This document shows, piece after piece, positions 1 through 6,588 of a stretch of DNA of 6,609 bases. The translations under genes were made by a program, and so were the position numbers. The notes beneath the pieces are model-generated. The model made no database searches. It saw nothing but the letters and a program-made list of their open reading frames with translations, and had not been told where the DNA came from. This stretch comes from an uncultured Clostridia bacterium (lineage in GTDB: Bacteria; Bacillota; Clostridia; Oscillospirales; Ruminococcaceae): NCBI GenBank assembly GCA_937893735.1, contig CALBGD010000324.1:1-6609 (forward strand), given 5' to 3'. The first letter of the stretch is position 1; each line of letters begins with the position of its first letter.

Positions 1-1
1 G

Positions 2-3000
2 GAAGTTATGGACCTCGGCGCAGTTGCTCATCTGTCCGCTATCAAGGGCAGAGTTCCGTTCCTGCACTTCTTTGACGGCTTCCGTACCTCCCATGAGATC
101 CAAAAGATTGAGAAGTGGGACTATGAGACCCTTAAGGGCATGGTAGACATGGACGCTGTTCAGGCATTCCGCGACAGAGCCCTCAACCCTGAGAAGCCCG
201 TGCTCCACGGCACAGCCCAGAACCCTGATATCTTCTTCCAGGCTCGCGAGGCTTGCAACACCTATTACAACAATATCCCGAACGTAGTTACCGAGTACAT
301 GGACAAGGTAAACGCAGAGATCGGCACAGATTACAAGCTGTTCAACTACTACGGCGCACCCGACGCTGAGGAAGTTATCGTAGCAATGGGCTCCGTATGC
401 GACACCATCGAGGAGACTATCGACTACCTGGCAAAGCAGGGCAGAAAGGTCGGCCTTGTAAAGGTAAGACTGTACAGACCGTTCGTTTCCTCTGCATTTG
501 CCGCTGCTATCCCTGCAACAGTAAAGAAGATCTCCGTACTCGACAGAACCAAGGAGCCCGGCTCCCTCGGCGAGCCGCTGTACCTCGATGTAGTTGCAGC
601 GCTCAAGAAGGAAAACAAGTTCCAGGACGCTCAGGTATTCACTGGACGTTATGGACTCGGTTCCAAGGACTGCAACCCGGCTCAGATCATTGCAGTTTAC
701 AACAACACCACAAAGCCGGTATTCACACTCGGCATCAATGATGATGTTACACATCTGTCCCTTGATATCACAGAGAATCCGAACACCACTCCTGAGGGCA
801 CTACCTGCTGCAAGTTCTGGGGTCTCGGCTCTGATGGTACCGTTGGCGCTAACAAGAACTCCATCAAGATCATCGGCGACCACACCGATATGTACGCACA
901 GGCATACTTCGCTTACGACTCCAAGAAGTCCGGCGGTGTAACGATTTCTCACCTGCGCTTCGGTAAGACTCCGATCAAGTCCACATACTTCATCAACAAG
1001 GCTAACTTCGTTGCCTGTCATAACCAGTCCTATATCGACAAGTACGATATGGTAGAGGACGTAGTTCCGGGCGGCTCATTCCTGCTGAACTGCCACTGGT
1101 CCGTTGACGAGCTGGACGAGAAGCTCCCCGCACCGGTAAAGGCTTACATCGCTAAGAACCACATCAATTTCTATATCATCAACGCTAACAAGGTTGCAAG
1201 GGAGATAGGTCTGGGCAACAAGACCAACACAGTGCTCCAGTCCGCATTCTTCTCCATTGCTAACATCATTCCGCCCGAGGACGCTATCACCTACATGAAG
1301 AAGATGGCGTACAAGTCCTTTGCTAAGAAGGGCGATGACATCGTTAACATGAACTATGCCGCTATCGATAGGGGCGCAGGCGAGGTAATCAAGGTTGACG
1401 TTCCCGCTTCCTGGGCTGACTGCCAGGGCAAGCTGCCTGAGCACAAGGCTGAGGGCGACAACAAGTTCCTCGTTGATTTCGTTAACAAGGTACAGATCCC
1501 CGTTAACGCACAGCGCGGCGATAAGATCCCGGTATCCACATTCGTTGATATGGGCATCGTTGACGGCACATTCCCGCAGGGCTCCGCAGCTTATGAGAAG
1601 CGCGGCATTGCGGTCGATGTTCCTGAGTGGATCCCCGAGAACTGTATCGAGTGCAACCAGTGTGCATTCGTCTGCCCGCACGCAGTTATCCGTCCGGTTA
1701 TCCTCAACGCTGATGAGGCGGCAGCAGCTCCTGCTTCCGCAAAGCTGAAGGACGCTATGCAGCTCCCCGGCATGAAGTATACAATGGCAATTTCTACTCT
1801 GGACTGCACAGGCTGCGGCGTGTGCGCACAGGTTTGCCCGGCTAAGACAAAGGCTCTTACAATGAAGCCCATCGAGACCCAGATGGATCAGCAGCCGGTA
1901 TTCGACTACGCTGTATCCAAGGCTGTTTCCGACAAGCCCGAGGTTCACGAGAAGTTCAAGGAGACCACAGTCAAGGGCTCTCAGTTCAAGCAGCCGCTGC
2001 TTGAATTCTCCGGCGCCTGCGCAGGCTGCGGTGAGACTCCGTATGCTAAGATCGTTACACAGCTCTTCGGCGACAGAATGTACATCGCCAACGCAACAGG
2101 CTGCTCCTCTATCTGGGCAGGCTCTGAGCCGTCCACTCCGTACACCACCAACAAGGAGGGCAAGGGTCCGGCTTGGGCTAACTCCCTGTTTGAGGATAAC
2201 GCAGAGTTCGGTTACGGTATGTTCCTCGCTCAGGACACCCTGAGAAAGAGAGTTCAGAAGAAGCTGAAGGAAGCTCGCGAGGTTGCTCACGATGACGCTA
2301 AGGCGCTCATCGACGAGTACTTTGCAACCGAGAACGACGGCAAGGCTAACGCAGCAGCTACCAAGAAGCTCGTAAACGCCCTTGAGCAGTGCCCTGCAAA
2401 GGACGGCATCGTTGGCGAGATCCTCGCGGCAAAGAACTACCTCTCCAAGAAGAGCCAGTGGATCTTCGGCGGCGACGGCTGGGCTTATGATATCGGCTAC
2501 GGCGGACTTGATCACGTTATCGCTTCCGGCAAGAACGTAAATATCCTCGTATTCGATACCGAGGTTTACTCCAACACCGGCGGACAGGCTTCCAAGGCTA
2601 CTAACGTAGGTGCGGTCGCACAGTTCGCAGCAGGCGGTAAGGACGTCAAGAAGAAGGATCTGGCAGGCATCGCAATGAGCTACGGCTATGTTTACGTTGC
2701 ACAGATCTCCATGGGCGCAGACAAGAACCAGTGCCTGAAGGCGATCGCAGAGGCTGAGGCTTATGACGGTCCGTCCCTCATCATCGCTTATGCACCGTGC
2801 ATCAACCACGGTATCAAGGGCGGTCTGACCATCGCTCAGCAGGTTGAGAAGGAAGCAGTAGAGGCTGGTTACTGGCACCTGTTCCGCTTCAACCCGGCTC
2901 TGGCAGACGAGGGCAAGAACCCGTTCTCCCTCGACAGCAAGGCTCCGACAGGTGATTACAAGGCATTCATGATGAGAGAGGTTCGTTACAACTCCCTTAT

Positions 3001-3121
3001 GCGTGCTAACCCCGAGAGAGCTACAATGCTGTTCGACAGGGCAGTTAAGAACGCTGCCGCTAAGTACAAGCATCTGGTTGAGCTCCAGAATATGTACGGT
3101 GACGAGTTCAAGCAGGACTAA
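2..3121 (+). CDS. nifJ: Pyruvate:ferredoxin (flavodoxin) oxidoreductase, 5'-truncated by the window edge
   Basis: Cytoplasmic enzyme that oxidises pyruvate with CoA to acetyl-CoA and CO2 and reduces ferredoxin; the main pyruvate-consuming step in fermenting anaerobes. The frame is open from the first bases, and the ATG at 8 is an internal Met (EVMDLGAVAHL), so the true start lies upstream; about 145-150 residues are missing by comparison with clostridial homologues. Counting that Met as residue 1: FFDGFRTSHE near 21-30 (end of the pyruvate-binding region), the CoA-binding middle domain, two ferredoxin-type [4Fe-4S] motifs (C546/C549/C552/C556 and C600/C603/C606/C610), and proximal-cluster cysteines C671 and C674 with C931 in APCINHG as the likely fourth-cluster partner. 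The thiamine diphosphate/Mg signature is GDGWAYDIG (D823) with TEVYSNTGG (E852, N856). All expected motifs are intact. The protein stops at YGDEFKQD, without the long C-terminal extension of the Desulfovibrio africanus enzyme. Its codons favour GGC, AAG, GAG and ATC, as in highly expressed genes. It is followed by a terminator, so nothing downstream is co-transcribed. Confidence 0.97.
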   Translation, partial: EVMDLGAVAHLSAIKGRVPFLHFFDGFRTSHEIQKIEKWDYETLKGMVDMDAVQAFRDRALNPEKPVLHGTAQNPDIFFQAREACNTYYNNIPNVVTEYMDKVNAEIGTDYKLFNYYGAPDAEEVIVAMGSVCDTIEETIDYLAKQGRKVGLVKVRLYRPFVSSAFAAAIPATVKKISVLDRTKEPGSLGEPLYLDVVAALKKENKFQDAQVFTGRYGLGSKDCNPAQIIAVYNNTTKPVFTLGINDDVTHLSLDITENPNTTPEGTTCCKFWGLGSDGTVGANKNSIKIIGDHTDMYAQAYFAYDSKKSGGVTISHLRFGKTPIKSTYFINKANFVACHNQSYIDKYDMVEDVVPGGSFLLNCHWSVDELDEKLPAPVKAYIAKNHINFYIINANKVAREIGLGNKTNTVLQSAFFSIANIIPPEDAITYMKKMAYKSFAKKGDDIVNMNYAAIDRGAGEVIKVDVPASWADCQGKLPEHKAEGDNKFLVDFVNKVQIPVNAQRGDKIPVSTFVDMGIVDGTFPQGSAAYEKRGIAVDVPEWIPENCIECNQCAFVCPHAVIRPVILNADEAAAAPASAKLKDAMQLPGMKYTMAISTLDCTGCGVCAQVCPAKTKALTMKPIETQMDQQPVFDYAVSKAVSDKPEVHEKFKETTVKGSQFKQPLLEFSGACAGCGETPYAKIVTQLFGDRMYIANATGCSSIWAGSEPSTPYTTNKEGKGPAWANSLFEDNAEFGYGMFLAQDTLRKRVQKKLKEAREVAHDDAKALIDEYFATENDGKANAAATKKLVNALEQCPAKDGIVGEILAAKNYLSKKSQWIFGGDGWAYDIGYGGLDHVIASGKNVNILVFDTEVYSNTGGQASKATNVGAVAQFAAGGKDVKKKDLAGIAMSYGYVYVAQISMGADKNQCLKAIAEAEAYDGPSLIIAYAPCINHGIKGGLTIAQQVEKEAVEAGYWHLFRFNPALADEGKNPFSLDSKAPTGDYKAFMMREVRYNSLMRANPERATMLFDRAVKNAAAKYKHLVELQNMYGDEFKQD

Positions 3122-3143
3122 TCCTTTGAAATAATACGCGTTT

Positions 3144-3172
3144 AAGCCCCAGCGGATTCCGCTGGGGCTTTT
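3144..3172 (+). terminator. Rho-independent terminator of the oxidoreductase gene
   Basis: A perfect 12-bp inverted repeat, AAGCCCCAGCGG (3144-3155) and CCGCTGGGGCTT (3159-3170), closes on a 3-nt ATT loop (5 nt if the last G-C pair opens). It runs into a short T run (3169-3172), followed by CC and TT. It starts 22 bases after the stop codon. The arms are very GC-rich, so the hairpin is strong although the T-tract is short. Because of the symmetry it could act weakly on the minus strand too (AA upstream), but no minus-strand gene is seen. Confidence 0.93.
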
Positions 3173-3252
3173 CCTTGTATCTGTAACTTTATCACCATGA
3201 TTTAACATAATTGAGCTGAAAATGTTTTAGGGAGCACGAAAGCAACATATTT

Positions 3253-3284
3253 AAAATAATCAACAAAAGTTTAATAAAATAATC
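3253..3284. repeat. Pair of 9-bp direct repeats in the AT-rich spacer upstream of the EAL gene promoter
   Basis: AAAATAATC occurs at 3253-3261 and again at 3276-3284, 23 bases apart (about two helical turns) and ending just before the predicted -35 element at 3293. This is the position where an activator or an AT-rich UP-like element would sit. The spacer is strongly AT-rich, so chance repetition is a real alternative. Apart from this, the stretch from 3173 to 3292 shows no open reading frame or strong hairpin. Confidence 0.3.
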
Positions 3285-3292
3285 TAAAGCAC

Positions 3293-3321
3293 TGGAAATT
3301 TAACAGCATTTGTGATATACT
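3293..3321 (+). promoter_or_regulatory. Sigma-A type promoter with extended -10, driving the EAL-domain gene
   Basis: The -10 is TATACT (3316-3321), preceded by TGA (3313-3315), giving an extended -10 of the form TGnTATAnT. A weaker -35, TGGAAA (3293-3298, 4 of 6 consensus bases), is at the ideal 17-bp spacing. The predicted transcript would start near 3328, giving a leader of about 33 nt with the ribosome binding site AAAGGGG (3347-3353) placed 7 nt before the ATG at 3361. Confidence 0.75.
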
Positions 3322-3360
3322 GTAATAAGGTATAGGTAAAAATGTGAAAGGGGTTTCCAT

Positions 3361-5325
3361 ATGGCGGGACAATGGCTTAGCGTCACGGACATAAATTTCA
3401 AGTGCCAGATCCTGGCGCTGGGAGTTGTGGCGATAATAATATACGACTTTATCAGGAGCAAGCGGCTTCCGCTGAGGTCAACACGGCTCTTCGGATTTTT
3501 CCTTGCGATGGGCGCGTTCAATCTGGTGACAGATATTGTAACGTATTATACTCTGCTTAACTATAAGCTGGTGCCGCCGGTGCTGAACAGGGTGCTGCAT
3601 ATCCTGTTTATCGGCAGTATTGAGCTTATGCCGGCAATTCTGTTCCTGTATGTGTTCTATCTCTACGGAATACGCAAGAGTTTCAGAAAATGGCAGGTGG
3701 CTCTTTTCGTGATACCGTTCATTCTTGCGGCGGTAGGCTCGGTCATCGCACCGATTTATTACCATGTGGACGAGCACGGCGCATACTCATACGGACCAAT
3801 GGTGTATATCATGTATGCTTCAATAGCGGTGTATATCGTGTGCGTTTATGCTCTGCTCCTCTGCAAGAGCAAGAAGCATTATCACAGTGATGTCATCGCG
3901 GATTACAGAAAAGGCAGGATAACAGTTGCGGTCGGACTCGGAATATGGATAGCCGTGGCTCTTATTCAGTTTATCACGAAATATATTCTGATATCCTCGA
4001 TGGGCATAAGCCTTATGCTGCTGTATATTTACCTCAGCTTTGAGAACCCGAAGCGCTACGCCGACGAGGAAACGGACACCCTCAACCGCCGGGCGTTCCA
4101 TATCATGATACCGGAAATGCTGGCGCGCAGCGGGAAATTCTGGCTGCTTAATTTCACGATAGATGACAACGAGCAGATAAGCAAGAGCATGGGCTACGAT
4201 CAGATGAAAGTAATACTCCGCACGGTCGCGGAAAGGCTGAAAACCGCTGTTCCCGGAGCTAGGTTCTATCATTCTAGGTCAAACACGCTGTCAATGTTCG
4301 TGACAGACCGTGAAGAGGTGGACGCGCTCCTGAAAAGGGCGGGCTCAGCGAATTTCGATATCGAATACGGCGCCGGAGCGTTTACGCCGCAGTACCACAT
4401 TACGGTAATGGAGTGCCCGAAGTACGGCGAAACTCCGGACGAGATATACGATACCCTGGACTACACCCTCACGCACCATCATCACCACGAAAACGGCAAG
4501 GTGTTCTGGATAGACGAGAACACCATTAAGGACAAGAACTACCGCAAGCAGGTGCTTGCAGTGCTAACAAAGTCGGTAAACGACAGGGCTTTCAACGTAG
4601 TCTATCAGCCGATATACTCCACGGCTGAGAAGCGCTTCGCTTCCGCGGAGGCTCTGGTAAGGCTCCAGGACTGCGGCAAACTCGGGTTCATCTCACCGGA
4701 GATATTCATACCCATCGCGGAACAGCAGGGAATGATCGCCGAGATAGGCAGCATAGTTTTCGAGAAAGTGTGCAGCTTCGCGGCGGAAAACAGGCTGTGG
4801 GAAAAGGGAATACGCTATATAGAGGTCAATCTGTCCGGAATGCAGAGTGTTGACCCGTCCCTCCCGGCGCAGCTTTCCTCGGTAATGCAGAAGTACGGCA
4901 TCGACCCCAAATTCATCAACCTTGAGATAACCGAGACCGCCTCCATAGACGGCGGCGAGCTGCTTGACATGAATATGAAGCGTCTGCGCAGCCTTGGCTG
5001 TCATTTCTCAATGGACGATTTCGGCACGGGATATTCCAACCTTGCGCAGATGGCAAAGGTTCGCTTTGAGCTCGTCAAGCTTGACAAGAGCCTTATCTGG
5101 CCTGCTTTCGGTGAGAATCCCGAGGAGCCTATGGTAATACTCAACAGCTGTATCGCAATGATCCTCCAGCTTGGCTCGCACATCGTTGCCGAGGGCGTGG
5201 AAACAAAGGAGCAGGCTCAGTTCCTTGCGGAGCATGGAGTGCACTACCTTCAGGGCTATTTTTACAGCAAGCCTGTCCCCGGGGAAGTCTTTCTGGAAAA
5301 GCTGTCCGCGCAGATTTCTTGTTAA
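3361..5325 (+). CDS. Membrane-bound EAL-domain cyclic-di-GMP phosphodiesterase with degenerate GGDEF domain
   Basis: Predicted to hydrolyse cyclic di-GMP to pGpG at the cytoplasmic face of the membrane. Hydrophobic segments at about residues 12-31, 43-64, 75-103, 111-133, 146-168, 187-208 and 211-227 give roughly seven transmembrane helices, in size and layout like the 7TM sensor region found on Firmicutes histidine kinases and GGDEF proteins (inference). A GGDEF-like domain follows at about 235-385: the entry motif D..T...NRR.F (235-246) remains, but the signature loop reads HSRSNTL (304-310) and the metal-binding position looks like Thr266, so it should not make c-di-GMP. The EAL domain (about 395-650) keeps E430 (EAL), N490 (VNLS), E522 and E525 (LEITET), D552-D553 (DDFGTGYS), K573 (KLD), E611 and E614 (AEGVE) and Q631 (QGY), spaced almost as in active enzymes such as RocR. 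The start is supported by AAAGGGG 7 nt upstream. It has its own promoter; ATA and GGA codons are frequent, unlike in both neighbours. The ligand sensed is unknown. Confidence 0.92.
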   Translation: MAGQWLSVTDINFKCQILALGVVAIIIYDFIRSKRLPLRSTRLFGFFLAMGAFNLVTDIVTYYTLLNYKLVPPVLNRVLHILFIGSIELMPAILFLYVFYLYGIRKSFRKWQVALFVIPFILAAVGSVIAPIYYHVDEHGAYSYGPMVYIMYASIAVYIVCVYALLLCKSKKHYHSDVIADYRKGRITVAVGLGIWIAVALIQFITKYILISSMGISLMLLYIYLSFENPKRYADEETDTLNRRAFHIMIPEMLARSGKFWLLNFTIDDNEQISKSMGYDQMKVILRTVAERLKTAVPGARFYHSRSNTLSMFVTDREEVDALLKRAGSANFDIEYGAGAFTPQYHITVMECPKYGETPDEIYDTLDYTLTHHHHHENGKVFWIDENTIKDKNYRKQVLAVLTKSVNDRAFNVVYQPIYSTAEKRFASAEALVRLQDCGKLGFISPEIFIPIAEQQGMIAEIGSIVFEKVCSFAAENRLWEKGIRYIEVNLSGMQSVDPSLPAQLSSVMQKYGIDPKFINLEITETASIDGGELLDMNMKRLRSLGCHFSMDDFGTGYSNLAQMAKVRFELVKLDKSLIWPAFGENPEEPMVILNSCIAMILQLGSHIVAEGVETKEQAQFLAEHGVHYLQGYFYSKPVPGEVFLEKLSAQISC

Positions 5326-5326
5326 G

Positions 5327-5347
5327 TAAATTTTAAGCTAACATTTA
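5327..5347. repeat. AT-rich imperfect palindrome just after the EAL gene stop
   Basis: Arms TAAAT-T-TTA (5327-5335) and TAA-C-ATTTA (5339-5347) are symmetrical around AGC, with a single T/C mismatch, starting two bases after the stop codon. It contains only A-T pairs and has no T-tract behind it, so it is not a convincing terminator. It could be a weak transcript-end structure or an operator-like site, or chance in AT-rich DNA. No stronger terminator is present between the EAL gene and the next promoter. Confidence 0.3.
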
Positions 5348-5394
5348 GGTAATAATGCACATGATATTCCAAAAAGATTTAGTCAAAAACACTA

Positions 5395-5423
5395 TTGAAT
5401 TATGAAGCAATTTTTGTTATACT
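5395..5423 (+). promoter_or_regulatory. Sigma-A type promoter with extended -10, driving the mannoside phosphorylase gene
   Basis: The -35 is TTGAAT (5395-5400, TTGA matching consensus) and the -10 is TATACT (5418-5423), with exactly 17 bp between them. TGT (5415-5417) makes it an extended -10. The expected start of transcription is near 5430, leaving a leader of about 49 nt. Both elements are better than those of the EAL gene promoter, in keeping with the highly biased codons of the gene it serves. No CcpA-type operator was recognised in or around it. Confidence 0.8.
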
Positions 5424-5436
5424 AGTATTAAAGAGG

Positions 5437-5453
5437 GCGGCTTTCCGCACCGG
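5437..5453 (+). other. Small hairpins in the phosphorylase leader, two mutually exclusive
   Basis: Close behind the predicted transcript start, GCGG (5437-5440) can pair with CCGC (5445-5448) around CTTT. The same CCG (5445-5447) can instead pair with CGG (5451-5453). The first is more stable and may extend through GG (5435-5436) with CC (5450-5451) if A5449 bulges out. A 5'-end stem can protect an mRNA from decay. The stems are too short to argue for a riboswitch, and the ribosome binding site at 5466 is outside both. Confidence 0.3.
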
Positions 5454-5465
5454 ATAAAAAATAAT

Positions 5466-5471
5466 GAGAGG
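5466..5471 (+). promoter_or_regulatory. Ribosome binding site that fixes the start of the phosphorylase gene at 5479
   Basis: GAGAGG (5466-5471) lies 7 nt before the ATG at 5479. An in-frame ATG at 5464 overlaps this site and has only A-rich sequence before it, with no Shine-Dalgarno match. Starting at 5479 gives [11 protein letters not shown], which suits the family; the upstream ATG would add only MRGKD. Confidence 0.85.
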
Positions 5472-5478
5472 TAAAGAC

Positions 5479-6486
5479 ATGAGCTTAGAAATCTTTGGCC
5501 AGAGCATTCCGAATATGCCTTGGCAGGACAGACCCGAGGGCTGCAAGGACGTTATCTGGCGTTACAACGCTAACCCGATCATTCCCCGCGACCTTCTCCC
5601 TACCAGCAACTCCATCTTCAACTCCGCTGTTGTTCCGTTTGAGAGCGACAAGGGTCACTTCGCAGGCGTATTCCGTGTAGACGACAAGGAAAGAAACATG
5701 GCTATCCACGCTGGTTTCTCCGAGGATGGCATTCACTGGAACATCAACCCTGAGAAGGTTGAGTGGATCAACGACGATCCCGAGACTGCCGAGGCTAATC
5801 CGTGGCAGTACGGCTACGATCCCCGCTGCGTATGGATCGAGGACAGATTCTGGATCACATGGTGCAACGCATACGGCTGGAAGCCTACCATCGGTGTGGG
5901 CTGGACCAAGGACTTCAAGGAATTCCACCAGATGGAGAACGCTTACCTCCCCTTCAACAGAAACGGCGTTCTGTTCCCGAGAAAGATCAACGGTGAGTAT
6001 GTAATGTTCTCCCGTCCTTCCGACTCTGGTCATACTCCTTTCGGCGATATGTATCTGTCTCACTCCAAGGATATGACATACTGGGGCAAGCACAGACACG
6101 TTATGGCTCCTGACAGAGGCTGGGAGTCCAAGAAGATCGGCGCAGGTCCTATCCCGATAGAGACAAGCGAGGGCTGGCTGGTATTCTACCACGGCGTTCT
6201 CGAGAGCTGCAACGGCTTCGTTTACAGCTTCGGCGCTTGCATTCTCGACAAGGATCAGCCCTGGAAGGTTAAGTACCGCTGCCGTGAGTACCTCATCAAC
6301 CCGCGTGAGATCTACGAGACCGTTGGTGATGTACAGAACGTTACATTCCCCTGCGCAGCTCTCTGCGACAAGGATACAGGCAGAATCGCGATCTACTATG
6401 GCTGCGCTGATACCTGCGTAAGCATGGCATTCTGCTACGCTGAGGAAGTTGTTGAGTACATCAAGGCTCACTCCAACAAGTATTAA
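5479..6486 (+). CDS. GH130 subfamily 2 beta-1,4-mannoside phosphorylase
   Basis: Predicted cytoplasmic inverting phosphorylase that splits a terminal beta-1,4-linked mannose from manno-oligosaccharides (or Man-GlcNAc) with inorganic phosphate, giving alpha-mannose 1-phosphate. The 335 residues form one five-bladed beta-propeller domain, normal length for GH130_2, and there is no signal peptide. From memory it closely matches the gut metagenomic enzyme UhgbMP over its whole length: [21 protein letters not shown] (28-48 region), YGYDPR (111-116), [14 protein letters not shown] (159-172), RPSD.GHTPFGD (179-190), KIGAGPIP (219-226), YHGVL (237-241) and YYGCAD (306-311). Matching its known residues, N48 and D311 should bind mannose, D114 should be the catalytic acid, and R161, R179, K219 and H238 should hold phosphate; all are present. 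The R. albus enzyme RaMP2 belongs to the same subfamily. Exact acceptor preference (mannan oligosaccharide or N-glycan core) cannot be read from the sequence. It is monocistronic between its own promoter and terminator, with no transporter, epimerase or mannosidase in the window. Codon bias suggests high expression. Confidence 0.94.
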   Translation: MSLEIFGQSIPNMPWQDRPEGCKDVIWRYNANPIIPRDLLPTSNSIFNSAVVPFESDKGHFAGVFRVDDKERNMAIHAGFSEDGIHWNINPEKVEWINDDPETAEANPWQYGYDPRCVWIEDRFWITWCNAYGWKPTIGVGWTKDFKEFHQMENAYLPFNRNGVLFPRKINGEYVMFSRPSDSGHTPFGDMYLSHSKDMTYWGKHRHVMAPDRGWESKKIGAGPIPIETSEGWLVFYHGVLESCNGFVYSFGACILDKDQPWKVKYRCREYLINPREIYETVGDVQNVTFPCAALCDKDTGRIAIYYGCADTCVSMAFCYAEEVVEYIKAHSNKY

Positions 6487-6502
6487 TAACTGATACAACA
6501 TC

Positions 6503-6537
6503 AAAGCCCCTTTCCAGACGGAGAGGGGCTTTTTTTT
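6503..6537 (+). terminator. Rho-independent terminator of the phosphorylase gene
   Basis: A 13-bp stem, AAAGCCCCTTTCC (6503-6515) with GGAGAGGGGCTTT (6520-6532), contains one G-U pair and an AGAC tetraloop. It runs into eight Ts (6530-6537) and starts 16 bases after the stop codon. It shares the AAGCCCC...GGGGCTT core with the terminator at 3144, the usual form in this genome as far as the window shows. Confidence 0.96.
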
Positions 6538-6569
6538 AATTCGGAATTCGGAATTCAGAATTCGGAATT
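6538..6569. repeat. 7-bp tandem repeat AATTCGG, four copies plus a partial fifth
   Basis: Units begin at 6538, 6545, 6552 and 6559, followed by AATT at 6566. The third unit differs by one base (AATTCAG). The junctions create three GAATTC palindromes at 6544, 6551 and 6558, seven bases apart, which can pair with one another. The repeat abuts the terminator T-tract directly. It is non-coding, and may be the end of a dispersed intergenic repeat, which the window does not show in full. Confidence 0.8.
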
Positions 6570-6573
6570 ATGG

Positions 6574-6588
6574 TATCGCTTCGCGATA
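6574..6588. repeat. Perfect short hairpin next to the tandem repeat
   Basis: TATCGC (6574-6579) and GCGATA (6583-6588) are exact reverse complements around TTC. A second small inverted repeat, TTGAA (6592-6596) and TTCAA (6601-6605), follows at once. There is no T-tract behind the first, so it does not look like a terminator. Together with the tandem repeat it has the compact, structured look of a palindromic intergenic repeat unit. Confidence 0.6.

Noticed and set aside
8..10. ATG at 8 as the start of the oxidoreductase
   Set aside because: It is an internal Met in the conserved stretch EVMDLGAVAHL, the frame is open to the left edge, there is no ribosome binding site, and about 145-150 conserved N-terminal residues are missing.
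1076..3208. A 710-codon open frame on the minus strand opposite the oxidoreductase gene
   Set aside because: It lies opposite a gene with unmistakable motifs. The strong codon bias of that gene leaves few stop codons in this antisense frame. The translation is rich in Leu, Val, Cys and Ser without any recognisable domain, and it runs through the terminator hairpin.
3173..3360. Riboswitch, including a c-di-GMP type, before the EAL gene
   Set aside because: The predicted leader is only about 33 nt and AT-rich, with none of the conserved structured elements of such a riboswitch.
3820..4272. A 150-codon minus-strand frame inside the EAL gene
   Set aside because: It lies wholly within a clearly coding region on the other strand and shows no domain or initiation signal.
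5464..5466. ATG at 5464 as the start of the phosphorylase
   Set aside because: It lacks a ribosome binding site and overlaps the one that serves the ATG at 5479.
5485..6504. A 339-codon open frame on the minus strand opposite the phosphorylase gene
   Set aside because: Same effect: it mirrors almost the whole GH130 gene, has no recognisable family, and has no separate promoter or spacing. The shared cause (codon bias) explains both long antisense frames.
6574..6588. Second terminator after the phosphorylase
   Set aside because: The hairpin is short and has no T-tract; the true terminator at 6503-6537 is sufficient.
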